The position numbers and the translations under genes were made by a program. A DNA stretch of 64,000 nucleotides, taken from NCBI GenBank assembly GCA_964036295.1, contig OZ038469.1, forward strand, positions 13,573,591 to 13,637,590, written 5' to 3'. The notes under the pieces were generated by a model, which made no database searches, was not told where the DNA came from, and saw nothing but the letters and a program-made list of their open reading frames with translations. Shown here piece after piece: positions 32,421 through 43,500 of this stretch (position 1 is its first letter; each line of letters begins with the position of its first letter). The stretch comes from Plumapathes pennacea (taxonomy: Eukaryota; Cnidaria; Anthozoa; Antipatharia; Myriopathidae).

Positions 32421-32593
32421 ACATTTGCATGATGACGTAATTTGACTACAACTACCAGAATGCTTTGAGGCAAGCTATTGTCTTCAATATTTATTTCTTT
32501 TGTGCGGAATTGTTCGTGCAAGACGCAAACCTACTTTACAAAAACTGCAACGAAGTGCATTCTGGTAGTCAAGTGACGTCATCATGCAAATGT
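32421..32593. mobile_element. MITE with ~40 bp inverted ends
   Basis: The left end acatttgcatgatgacgt, then ttgacta-accagaatgc, pairs with the right end, which reads back as acatttgcatgatgacgt, then ttgactaccagaatgc. The centre is non-coding. Confidence 0.7.
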
Positions 32594-32714
32594 CCTAATA
32601 GAACACTCAAAAATATCTTGACATTAGAGCTGAAGGAATGCAAACGGCCTAAAAGATTTCAACGGTTGTGTTCTACTACAACTTTGGGTAATACAGTGGA
32701 ACCCTTTTGAGAGA

Positions 32715-33090
32715 ACACCTCTTGCAAGTGACCACCTACCTTAATTGAACAATAAACTAAAAAGATACCGATTGGTTTTTCAGTCAATTTACCATTTAGT
32801 GAAACCTCTCGTAAGCGACCACGACGACCTTTAGAGTCTTGCCGTTTAAGTTTTTCTCCTGGGGGATGGGGAGGGGAAAGGGGTACTCCTCAAAATTTTG
32901 GGTGGGTTGGGTGAAAATCGATACCCTTACTTCAGACTAAAATGCTGAAAATGATACTTTTGGGGGGGGCATATACCTATATGACTGATAAATAGGAGTA
33001 CCCCTCCTGCCCACCACAGGGGGGAGGCGGGGGGGGGGCTCTGTTGTTTTTAACTCCGGTAAGCGACCACCTGAGCACCCAAAGAGCGAT
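32715..33090. repeat. Dispersed repeat copy 2 with a G-rich insertion
   Basis: It matches 1740-1890 at both ends ('gaccacct', 'tggtttttcagtca', 'gtgaaacctctcgtaagcga'; then 'taactccggtaagcgacc'). A G-rich foldback segment of about 180 bp is inserted between about 32862 and 33045. Confidence 0.6.
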
Positions 33091-33471
33091 TTTCTAAAAA
33101 GACTAAAACTAGTAACATCCTTGTAGAAACAGACAAACGCACTTGTGTAATTCACATATAAAGTCTGACGTGCAACAAGACCCAGGGTTGATTTCTCACA
33201 ATTCAAGTTGTTATCCAGTCAAAAGAGTAAATGACACTGGTTGTGGTTCAAAACTGGATATCACTTAGGCCTTTTATGGGGAGAAGTCCTCTTAGTAATC
33301 TGAAGTACTTGTAGCAGTGACGTACTTCGTATTTATAACTGACGACCCAGCGCGCCTTTGAACCCTGTTTTCCTGTATTATTTTCCTACCCAAAAGCAAG
33401 TTACATCATTTAATCTTAAACAAATCAAGTTACTTAGGGAAGCCCAAAGAGTGTCACACATTATGCTTGGT

Positions 33472-35549
33472 CTACTGCAAACATCCACTTCTCACAAATC
33501 TGTTTCCTTTGACTGGGATCCTGAGACCCACTTCAAAGCAGGCCTGCATCCTGTTATTCTGGAATCCCATGTCGGATATTCTGTAGCACAGGCGTCCAGC
33601 TCGACCAACACGTACCCTTGTACACCTTGTTAGGTTTCCAGCTGTAAAGAGAAAAAAATACCCACACTGTAAATAAACTATATTTTTCAGCAGAACAGAA
33701 TAACATGGCAGTGGCAATATTATTCGAAAGATTGTGCTGCCAACCCCCTCCCCGCTCTCCCCCGGGAGGAGGGTACTCCCTACTTCAGACCAAAATTTGC
33801 GATTTTAGACCCTATTTCGAACCAAAGTGTGCGATTTTCAACCGTTTTCCGAACAAAATTTGCAAACTTCCGACCCTATTTCAGACCAAATATCAGAATC
33901 TCCTACCCTGTAATCATATTGGTTCATCGCCCTTAGAACATTCAGATACCCAGTTCGGACTTGCCGATAATTGGTGAATGGTTTTTAACCTCTTGACGAA
34001 TACCATTGCAAAGAACCAATTTATGGCAAGGAAAAGAAGAAAATCGTAGTACAAACAAAGAAAAATAAAAGTGTCTAACCTGGAAGCTCTCGTGAAACAA
34101 TCATTCTCCCGCCGACTGTTAATGTCAGCTGCATTGACTAAATAAAGGAGAAAAGCAAGTTATCTTGAGAAATGATCGAATGCCTTATCATTGTTTGGGC
34201 AAAGAAGGATTTCAAACGAGTAGCAATACTTACGTTCCTTTCTGGAATTTTCCTGATATCGATGACGACTGTTGATTAACCCAAAATAATTGTTTGTGAT
34301 TAAAATAGTCAAAACAATCATTAGAGGAGTTGTACAGTAGCTGAAGGCATAAATGCAAATAATGGGATAGCATGAAAATTTCACGTTGTTCACAAACAGC
34401 ACAAAAAAGGACAAATTAATTGGCTTTTTATACCTAACACCCTCAGGTTTATGATTGGAAAAGTAACTCTTTTCACGCATCTGCATCTTGTTCTTCTACA
34501 GCGGCAGTCACGTTGAAACCCGAGCCTTTCGAAACGCACTGGCTGCTCATCACCATCGTCACCGCCGCCACCAACAACACCGACACCGCCAACAACACCA
34601 ACAACACGGCCGCCGCCAACAACACCAACAACACGGCGACCGCCAGCAACACCAACAACACGACCACCGCCAGGCCGCATCCCTTGCAGCAACTGCCTTT
34701 GCTGGGCCATCGGTTGAGCCATCATAGGCTGAACCATCGCCTGAGCCAGTGCTTGAGCCATTGGCTGAGCCACCGCGGCCATTGGCTGAGCCACCGCGGC
34801 CACTGGCTGAGCCATCGCGGCCGGCTGAGCCACCAGCTGCTGAAGTAGCTGACCGTTCGCTTGAGCCATCGGCTGGGCCATCGGTTGCTGATCTACCGGT
34901 AGGACAGCCGCTGGCATAGCCGGTGCAACCGCTGCTCCTGCTGCAGCGGCCGGTTGCATTTGCTCAGGAGCTGGCAGAAACGTCTGTTGAGCCTGCGCCT
35001 GTGCCGGTACCATCGCCTGAACTGGCGGCTGAACTTGCGGCTGAATCTGTGGTTGTTGAGCTTGCGGCTGGAGCAGAGCTTGAAGCGGTTGCTGGACCAT
35101 TGCCGCCTGAACCTGCCGCCGTCGCCGTAAAACTACACCAAAATGGGCACATAAGGTCAGCAGCTATTGTCAAAACTACATGCACCTCGGGTATAAGTGC
35201 AGGTTTGGTTATATGGGAGAAGCTTTGGCTCACAGGCCATTTAATGGGAGATGAACGCTCCAGATAATGGGCTCCTGGTCATACGTATTTGATTCTATAC
35301 ATTTCACTTTTTTGAGGGGGTGGGGGTGGGGGTGGATAATACCAGTTCACACATAGGAATCAAAGAGAAGAACGCATTGCGAAAGCAGAAAACATCTAAG
35401 ATGACCGGCGAAGAACTCGAAGTAAATTACTAATTCCTAATTGTTGGTCATTCTTCTCAGTTAATTTGATTGTGATTGAGCTCACTGTCAACGCTTATGT
35501 TCACGCAAACGACCAGCCTTATGAAATTGACGAGAGATTTTTAGGTTTC

Positions 35550-35593
<44 letters not shown>

Positions 35594-35998
35594 GTAATAA
35601 TAATAATATACGATTTTTTGCAGATATCCCCTCGCCGAAGTAGCCAGGCGTAATCGTTACTTTTGACTTCTCGTCACTTTCTGTGCGATGATACACCAAA
35701 ACTGCTTGCTTTTGCGTAAAACAATTTGTTACTCACCGGCAACTCCATCACCAGTGTCCTCCCATTTGCTCGAATCATCGACTATTCATTTAAAGATAAC
35801 GCGAATTAATTAGGATTTTTACAAAAACTAATAATTTTTTTATCAAAATGTTTTTTTTTACAATTTGTCGTGCACCAAAACAAAGATGTCTCCGTCACCT
35901 TCATTCAGTTCACCACGCGGCTCTGGAAGCATGCTTCCACTAGCCAGGGTTGCAACCGACAGCAGGACAAGAATCATCTGCACTTTCATTTTGTCCAT
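33472..35998 (-). CDS. Gene B: secreted paralogue of gene A, six exons
   Basis: Assembled by eye: exons 35998-35899, 35781-35737, 35132-34434, 34268-34234, 34128-34080, 33641-33472, giving 365 residues. Exons 1, 4 and 5 have exactly the lengths of gene A (100, 35, 49) and all phases match. The signal peptide contains VQMILVLLSVATLASG; SMLPEPR follows as in A. Exon 2 again carries SKWED. Exon 3 differs: Gln/Pro/Ala-rich with AQPMAQ units, then about 40 residues of GGGRVVGVV repeats and a GGDDGDEQP patch before DCRCRRTRCRC (257-267). The C-terminal domain (LTLTVGGRMIVSREL, then ISDMGFQNNRMQACFEVGLR) resembles DUF4773 from memory and is better conserved with A than the repeats are. No broken exon seen. 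Confidence 0.8.
35551..35608. repeat. (AAT)n microsatellite upstream of exon 3 of gene B, within intron 2
   Basis: About 19 AAT units with one interruption, on the plus strand. Confidence 0.95.
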
Positions 35999-36084
35999 GC
36001 TCCTTCCCATATGTCTCAACCCTTTCATGAATACATTGAGCAAGAAGAGATCTGAAGGAAGAAGGGCGCTGTGCTTTACATGGG

Positions 36085-36163
36085 CTTGCCCTTTTATTGG
36101 TTTCATTCTATTTGAAACACGACAGGAATTTTGAAGAAGCACCACGTATTGGACAATATATTT
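36085..36163 (-). promoter_or_regulatory. Core promoter of gene B
   Basis: The minus strand has CCAATAAAAGGGCAAGCC about 90 bases before the ATG and TATATTGTCCAATACG further upstream, parallel to gene A. The region 36085-36290 is alignable to 30671-30860, so the paralogues share their proximal promoter. Confidence 0.5.
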
Positions 36164-36299
36164 GACTCAGAGCTAAGTCAGTGCTGAGACAGCTAACATC
36201 GGTAAACTCATACGACCATTGAAGTACTTACAACAGAACTTGTTTCTACAACATCCTGATAGCTTTAACCACGACGTACAGAAAAAAGAAACAGATTCC

Positions 36300-37527
36300 A
36301 AACGGGAATGGCTGGAATTCTTGCAGCATCACGGAGCTTAGGACAAGCTAAAACAATACACCGTGAATTTCAAATTACATCGGTCAATGATTTGGAAATC
36401 CTGGTATATCCTTCCTATCCATAGAACTGTTGTTGAAAAGAAAAAAAAGATTAGGATATATTTCCCTCCTTAGGCACAGCTGAAACACTTAACTCTCCCC
36501 GTATATATTCTCCTTCCCGAAGTTTTGCTCTCCAGCATCATTTTGTTTGGATATTCCTTTGTTTGAGTTGACCAGCCATAGATGTATTACTTTTAAAAAT
36601 ATAAAAAAAAAAACTACTTGTTAATCAGAATATCCGCGGAGACCCGATGTGTACAAACATGTAGATAACGTAAGTCTAGCAATTTTAAGTTGATTCTTAA
36701 TAGTTACGTTTACCCATAATAGAAAGAAGCGTCTTGAATTAAATGTCCACAGGTGTTGTATGATGCACATGTTTCTTGGTCTCTCGCGTGCCCCATACTG
36801 TTCAAATTGAGGTTCCTATGGACTACAGACAGATAGAGGTATGTAGCGCTCTCACTAAGTATGCACTTCTCACTAGGGTCGCTTGATATCAAAATGTGAT
36901 ATTATATTAATATGGAATTAGAACGTGCCTGCAGCTCGTAAAACTTTTACATTATGAATGAAAGCTTAGTTTTTGTTGTAGTAGATCTGTCAGTTATTGA
37001 AATTTTACGCGTGCCAAAGGAATGTTTCGAACAATGTGTTTTGTTTAAGGTCCTGCTTACAAGGAGGTAGGGTAACCTTAGCAACCAAAGCACTTGGTTA
37101 AATAGGCGGAGTTTAGGAGCAAACTGATACTGGTTCACTATACCCCTAGGCACTTTCCGGGTCAATTTACGAGATTTTCTTCATTGTTTCGGGATTTAAA
37201 CATTCTTTGTCCATCTCCTAATACTCGTTTCAGCGTCGGTGACTGAGATAGTTCAGCTCTACAACTTCATTCAGGCACAAGTTTGCAGAGCTGCAATGTG
37301 ACGTATTGGTTCAAATCCGCCTGGACTTTAACATCCCCTAAATCAAATCCCAGTCAGATTTAATATCCATTCTTGTACACTTTGAAAACTCTTATTGGTT
37401 ATTTTTCCGTATTTGTTCAGCTCTGCTCCCGTTCGCTGTTCCTGTTTTCTCGCACGATCTCTGGAGGTGTGTGATAAATGAAATAAAGTACCGTATAGCA
37501 AATGATTATCGTAATGATAAAAATAAC

Positions 37528-37626
<99 letters not shown>

Positions 37627-38220
37627 TAGGTTATTATACCTTAACACTTGAGGGTTAGCCAGAAATTTAGTTGCGTTCTCGGTGGTTTGCACGTCCCCGT
37701 GCTTCTTTTTATATAGAGACGGAACCGCCCCAGACATAGTCATCCAAGCCACGGGTGAAAAGCCAGGTTTTTCACTGCCTTGAGTTTATAGGAATTAATC
37801 TACTCCCTCGGCGTCAAAGGCGATCGTTCTGGCCACCAAAACCACCATGACTCTCTAAGGTTGGGTTGCATCAACACCTGGTATTAAATGGAAGGATAAA
37901 TGCAGATAAAATAACATAAAAAACAGAACATAATATTAATTAAGTATTGTAAATTGTTGTGTTATCAGACAGACACCTCGCATGTGTAATTTGTTTTCCA
38001 AACAGTCAATTTCCAAATTAGTTTATAAATCGCACTTTAACGAATACATGAAAAAAAAAAAAAAAAAACGATCTGCATTCTGCAGTCCAATACCTTTACA
38101 ACGATATATAGTACGTGTATGTACTTTAAATACCTTTTCTTTCCAAGAGGCACGCGCCAACCTTTATCGAGACTTTAACCTGACGTGCAAGGACATCTCC
38201 AACTCTGGTGTACCTTTTTT
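36300..38220. other. Intergenic, one microsatellite, nothing else recognised
   Basis: No supported gene. A B-box-like 'ggttcaaatcc' at 37309-37319 stands 60 bases after 'tagttcagctc', too far for a tRNA. A poly-A run lies at 38051-38068. Confidence 0.4.
37526..37627. repeat. (AAT)n microsatellite
   Basis: About 33 AAT units. Read on the minus strand in one frame it gives a poly-isoleucine run that should not be taken for protein. Confidence 0.95.
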
Positions 38221-38420
38221 TACTGTACTTTCCTTTTATCAATGTATATTTTGTTGAAAATATGACGGGAATGTGATAAAAGCTCAGCATATTGGGTCTT
38301 TGTCTAAGGCACTACATTCTCAACAGATCTTACAGAGCTGAAACAACCAACATCGTTAAAAATCAAGGGCAACCGCGAAGTGTTTATGGAAGCCAGTAAA
38401 GTTGTTTCTACAGTTTCTGG
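38221..38420 (-). pseudogene. Decayed fourth copy of the A/B promoter region
   Basis: In plus-strand order it shares 'ccttttat', 'gttgaaaatatgacgggaatgt' (A: gctgaaaatatgaggggaatgt), 'attggg', 'agctgaaacaaccaacatcg', and 'gttgtttctacag' with the regions upstream of genes A and B. It is more diverged than the copy at 31.1 kb, and no exon 1 is readable. Confidence 0.5.
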
Positions 38421-38699
38421 TGGTGTTTATCATGACTAACAAAACAATCAAACAAAGTAAATAAACTAAGCTAAACTAAAACTAAGTGTTCGTAGATATG
38501 TCCTTGCTCTGCATAAAAGAGTATCGTAAGTTGTGGAAGAAAAGCACAGACACAATATATTTGAAGAACTCATCATTTTCTGTGACAGAGTCTTGGGCAC
38601 AGCTGGAGAACTTTACACTATATATCTTAGCTACAGCGTTTTTCGTAAAGATCCAAAACATTTTTGGTAACCCTTCGTCGCCTCCTAAGTGAGCATCTT

Positions 38700-38819
38700 A
38701 GGACAGTCATTTTTTCTTTCGAGTTCGGTGTTCGTCAAAATGGTCAGCGTGTCATGCACGTGCAGCTTCCGGCCTGGGCAAAGTACAACCGGCGCTTCTT
38801 TTTCCTCATTCACAGACAA
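38700..38819 (+). pseudogene. LYST-like BEACH-domain exon fragment
   Basis: The frame reads [15 protein letters not shown], then [19 protein letters not shown], and ends at a GTGAGC donor (38820). BEACH domains have F-x-x-G-x-R-Q-x-G...V...LP-x-W-A...F...H-R-x-A-L, and the LYST (lysosomal trafficking regulator) version fits best from memory. The segment upstream is not open in a sensible way, and the conserved NPPPWA-type Pro-Pro is reduced to Pro-Ala. A second possible exon in matching phase begins at 39048 after a strong tttttttttacag acceptor, but its 69 residues are not BEACH-like. I read this as a duplicated exon relic and not a working gene. Confidence 0.5.
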
Positions 38820-39047
38820 GTGAGCTTTACGCGGTTGAACAGTGGTGCGGGCACAAGCCCTCAGTCTCATCGTCGCCAGCCAGTACAAAATGGCGCCCGT
38901 GGCACCGTTCAACCGTATGGAATGACACAGCGGCTTTACTTTGTCCATTAGATACCGTAGAAATACGTTCTTAAAATCACTTCCGTTAGTCACCGTTTGT
39001 CGCCTTTAATATGTATCCGTCTTTATTTTTTTAATTTTTTTTTACAG

Positions 39048-39257
39048 GCTATATCATTAGACACCAAACGCCATCTTTTCAAACTAAGATTTTCCACGTG
39101 GTTGGTACGTAGGCTTACCAGCCTCAGGAGCCCCATCACTGAACTACACTCAAGGACTGCACGTGCCGCCAAATATCTACAGTACGTTAGCAACGACAGA
39201 GTCCACACTCTCGGCCACAACTCCACACTACTGACCGTGTATCAAGCTAAAGCCTGA
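39048..39257 (+). other. Possible exon after a strong splice acceptor, unrecognised
   Basis: A run of T ends in ACAG at 39047. The following frame stays open for 69 residues (AISLDTKRHLFKLRF at the start) to a TGA at 39255-39257. It can join in phase 0 with the BEACH-like fragment ending at 38819. No homology recognised. Confidence 0.3.
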
Positions 39258-39469
39258 CATCTGACATTTGTACAAATGAAAACTGTCTGTCTGTGGGCAG
39301 CAGCCTTGTACTGGGGCCTTATAGGAGGTTCGCCCAGCTGGAACTATTTTCATATTTCAACAGTCATAAATACTCGTCAATTGAATAAAGAAGAATCTTT
39401 TTCGGGGCATGCAGTATGGAGAGGCAGATATTCCAAGGAAGAAAATAAAGTATATCAATTGAGTTAGAT

Positions 39470-39725
39470 TGTAATCGGGAGTGGTAATCAAGAGTGCTAA
39501 CTGACACTCCCGATTCTCAATCACAATTACCTCTCCCGATTATCACTCGCGATTATCACTCCAAATTACCACTCCCAATTACAATTCCTGATTACCACTT
39601 CCCATACCGCTCCGGATTGCCACTCTCGATTGCCACTCTCGATTGACGCTCCCGATTGCCACTCTCGATTGACGTTCCCGATTACCACTCTCGATTACAA
39701 GTCCCAAATGCTACTCCGGGAGTAG
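39470..39725. repeat. Minisatellite, ~15 bp unit (CGATTACCACTCCC)
   Basis: About 15 imperfect copies of a 'gattaccactcccgatt' unit, with an inverted partial copy (atcgggagtggtaat) at the left edge. It sits 115 bp before the large satellite. Confidence 0.9.
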
Positions 39726-39841
39726 TAATTATGAGTTATAATTATGTTACAGACTTGACTGAAAGGCTCTTTTCTTCGAAATATCTAGCAAATCCCTAGA
39801 TTAAACATCAACAAATATATATTAAAACCGTCTTTATTCTC

Positions 39842-40512
39842 CACGCGTTTCCTGAAAGTTCCATGCAATTCTCAGATGGTCGAAAAATGACCGTATTTTG
39901 AAAAATACGAAAGCTGTAGCCCAGGCTTTCTTCTCTAAAATACCAGATTTTGGCCAAAAATTAAACCTCATGAAACTTTTAGGAAACATTCCTAGGAATA
40001 TAAGAAGACTTTTTCCAATACATTTCCTTTATCTATCTTCATCCCTTGGCGAGATATAGCACCTTAATTTTGGCTCCTTTGCTCGAAAGGTGTCAAGGTT
40101 TAATTAGTGCATGATTTCCTCTAATTTCACAACGCGCACACTAAAAGTTTACAAAAACTATGCAAACTTCGTCGGCAAAGTCCCACGAACCATTCCTGAA
40201 AGTTTCATGCGATTCTCAGATGGTCGAAAAATGACCAGATATTGACAAAATACTAAGGCTATAGCACAGGGTTTTTTGTCAAAAATTAGAAACTCTTGAA
40301 ACTTCAGGAAACCTTCCTTGGACTATAAGAAGACTTTATGCAATACATTTGCTTTATCTATCTTCCTCCGTTGCCGAGATATAGCAGCTATACTCGAAGG
40401 TGTGATGAATTAATTAGTGCATGATTTGCTGTAATTTGCCTTAATTTCTCACGACGCGCGCGCTAAAAGTTTACAAAAACTATGCAAACTTCGTCGGCAT
40501 AGTCCCACGAAC
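39842..40512. repeat. Diverged edge monomers of the satellite
   Basis: Two copies that keep the order of motifs but carry many substitutions and indels. In the second the 'gccgattttggcc' segment is missing (ttttttgtcaaaaatt). Edge decay of this kind is usual where unequal exchange rarely reaches. Confidence 0.8.
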
Positions 40513-43500
40513 GTTTCCTGAAAGTTTCATGCGATTCTGAGATGGTCGAAAAATCTTGGAATTTTGACAAAATACTAAGGCTATAGCACAGGGTTTTTTT
40601 GCCGATTTTGGCCAAAAATTGAAAACTCTTGAAACTTTCAGGAAACCTTCCTTGGATTATAAGAAGACTTTTTGCAAGACATTTGCTTTATCTATCTTCG
40701 TCCGTTGCCGAGATATAGCAGCTATACTGGAAAGGTGTGATGAATTAATTAGTGCATGATTTGCTGTAATTTGCCTTAATTTCTCACGACGCGCGCGCTA
40801 AAAGTTTAAAAAAAACTATGCAAACTTCGTCGGCATAGTCCCACGAACGTTTCCTGAAAGTTTCATGCGATTCTGAGATGGTCGAAAAATCTTGGAATTT
40901 TGACAAAATACTAAGGCTATAGCACAGGGTTTTTGGCCGATTTTGGCCAAAAATTGAAAACTCTTGAAACTTTCAGGAAACCTTCCTTGGACTATAAGAA
41001 GACTTTTTGCAATACATTTGCTTTATCTATCTTCGTCCGTTGCAGAGATATAGCAGCTATACTCGAAAGGTGTGATGAATTAATTAGTGCATGATTTAAC
41101 GTAATTTGCCTTAATTTCTCACGACGCGCGCGCTAAAAGTTTACAAAAACTATGCAAACTTCGTCGGCATAGTCCCACAAACGTTTCCTGAAAGTTTCAT
41201 GCGATTCTGAGATGGTCGAAAAATCTTGGAATTTTGACAAAATACTAAGGCTATAGCACAGGGTTTTTGGCCGATTTTGGCCAAAAATTGAAAACTCTTG
41301 AAACTTTCAGGAAACCTTCCTTGGACTATAAGAAGACTTTTTGCAATACATTTGCTTTATCTATCTTTGTCCGTTGCAGAGATATAGCAGCTATACTCGA
41401 AAGGTGTGATGAATTAATTAGTGCATGATTTGCTGTAATTTGCCTTAATTTCTCACGACGCGCGCGCTAAAAGTTTACAAAAACTATGCAAACTTCGTCG
41501 GCATAGTCCCACGAACGTTTCCTGAAAGTTTCATGCGATTCTGAGATGGTCGAAAAATCTTGGAATTTTGACAAAATACTAGGGCTATAGCACAGGGTTT
41601 TTTGCCGATTTTGGCCAAAAATTGAAAACTCTTGAAACTTTCAGGAAACCTCCCTTGGACTATAAGAAGACTTTTTGCAAGGTATTTGCTTTATCTATCT
41701 TCGTCCGTTGCCGAGATATAGCAGCTATACTCGAAAGGTGTGATGAATTAATTAGTGCATGATTTGCTGTATTTTGCCTTAATTTCTCACGACGCGCGCG
41801 CTAAAAGTTTACAAAAACTATACAAACTTCGTCGGCATAGTCCCACGAACGTTTCCTGAAAGTTTCATGCAATTCTGAGATGGTCGAAAAATCTTGGAAT
41901 TTTGACAAAATACTAAGGCTATAGCACAGGGTTTTTTGCCGATTTTGGCCAAAAATTGAAAACTCTTGAAACTTTCAGGAAACCTTCCTTGGACTATAAG
42001 AAGACTTTTTGCAAGATATTTGCTTTATCTATCTTCGTCCGTTGCCGAGATATAGCAGCTATACTCGAAAGGTGTGATGAATTAATTAGTGCATGATTTG
42101 CTGTATTTTGCCTTAATTTCTCACGACGCGCGCGCTAAAAGTTTACAAAAACTATGCAAACTTCGTCGGCATAGTCCCACAAACGTTTCCTGAAAGTTTC
42201 ATGCGATTCTGAGATGGTCGAAAAATCTTGGAATTTTGACAAAATACTAAGGCTATAGCACAGGGTTTTTGGCCGATTTTGGCCAAAAATTGAAAACTCT
42301 TGAAACTTTCAGGAAACCTTCCTTGGACTATAAGAAGACTTTTTGCAATACATTTGCTTTATCTATCTTCGTCCGTTGCAGAGATATAGCAGCTAAACTC
42401 GAAAGGTGTGATGAATTAATTAGTGCATGATTTGCTGTAATTTGCCTTAATTTCTCACGACGCGCGCGCTAAAAGTTTACAAAAACTATGCAAACTTCGT
42501 CGGCATAGTCCCACGAACGTTTCCTGAAAGTTTCATGCGATTCTGAGATGGTCGAAAAATCTTGGAATTTTGACAAAATACTAAGGCTATAGCACAGGGT
42601 TTTTTGCCGATTTTGGCCAAAAATTGAAAACTCTTGAAACTTTCAGGAAAGCTTCCTTGGCCTATAAGAAGACTTTTGCAATACATTTGCTTTATCTATC
42701 TTCGTCCGTTGCAGAGATATAGCAGCTAAACTCGAAAGGTGTGATGAATTAATTAGTGCATGACTTGCTGTAATTTGCCTTAATTTCTCACGACGCGCGC
42801 GCTAAAAGTTTACAAAAACTATGCAAACTTCGTCGGCATAGTCACACGAACGTTTCCTGAAAGTTTCATGCGATTCTGAGATGGTCGAAAAATCTTGGAA
42901 TTTTGACAAAATACTAAGGCTATAGCACAGGGTTTTTTGCCGATTTTGGCCAAAAATTGAAAACTCTTGAAACTTTCAGGAAAGCTTCCTTGGACTATAA
43001 GAAGACTTTTTGCAAGACATTTGCTTTATCTATCTTCGTCCGTTGCCGAGATATACCAGCTAAACTCGAAAGGTGTGATGAATTAATTAGTGCATGATTT
43101 GCTGTATTTTGCCTTAATTTCTCACGACGCGCGCGCTAAAAGTTTACAAAAACTATGCAAACTTCGTCGGCATAGTCACACAAACGTTTCCTGAAAGTTT
43201 CATGCGATTCTGAGATGGTCGAAAAATCTTGGAACTTTGACAAAATACTAAGGCTATAGCACAGGGTTTTTTGCCGATTTTGGCCAAAAATTGAAAACTC
43301 TTGAAACTTTCAGGAAACCTTCCTTGGACTATAAGAAAACTTTTTGCAAGATATTTGCTTTATCTATCTTCGTCCGTTGCAGAGATATAGCAGCTATACT
43401 CGAAAGGTGTGATGAATTAATTAGTGCATGATTTGCTGTAATTTGCCTTAATTTCTCACGACGCGCGCGCTAAAAGTATACAAAAACTATGCAAACTTCG

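Larger units (their letters stand above)
32054..33471. other. Intergenic between genes A and B, repeats
   Basis: It holds the MITE at 32421-32593 and the dispersed repeat at 32715-33090, whose G-rich inner part (ggggtactcc...ggagtacccc) is itself a foldback. No gene supported. Confidence 0.5.

Noticed and set aside
34488-34848. Plus-strand His/Gln- and Asn/Thr-rich frames opposite gene B exon 3
   Set aside because: Antisense readings of the Gly-Val and AQPM coding repeats.
37248-37320. Possible tRNA (A-box-like tagttcagctc and B-box-like ggttcaaatcc)
   Set aside because: The boxes are too far apart for a tRNA and I could not form acceptor or anticodon stems; at most a decayed SINE.
37417-37752. 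Minus-strand frame with a long isoleucine run
   Set aside because: It is produced by the (AAT)n microsatellite.
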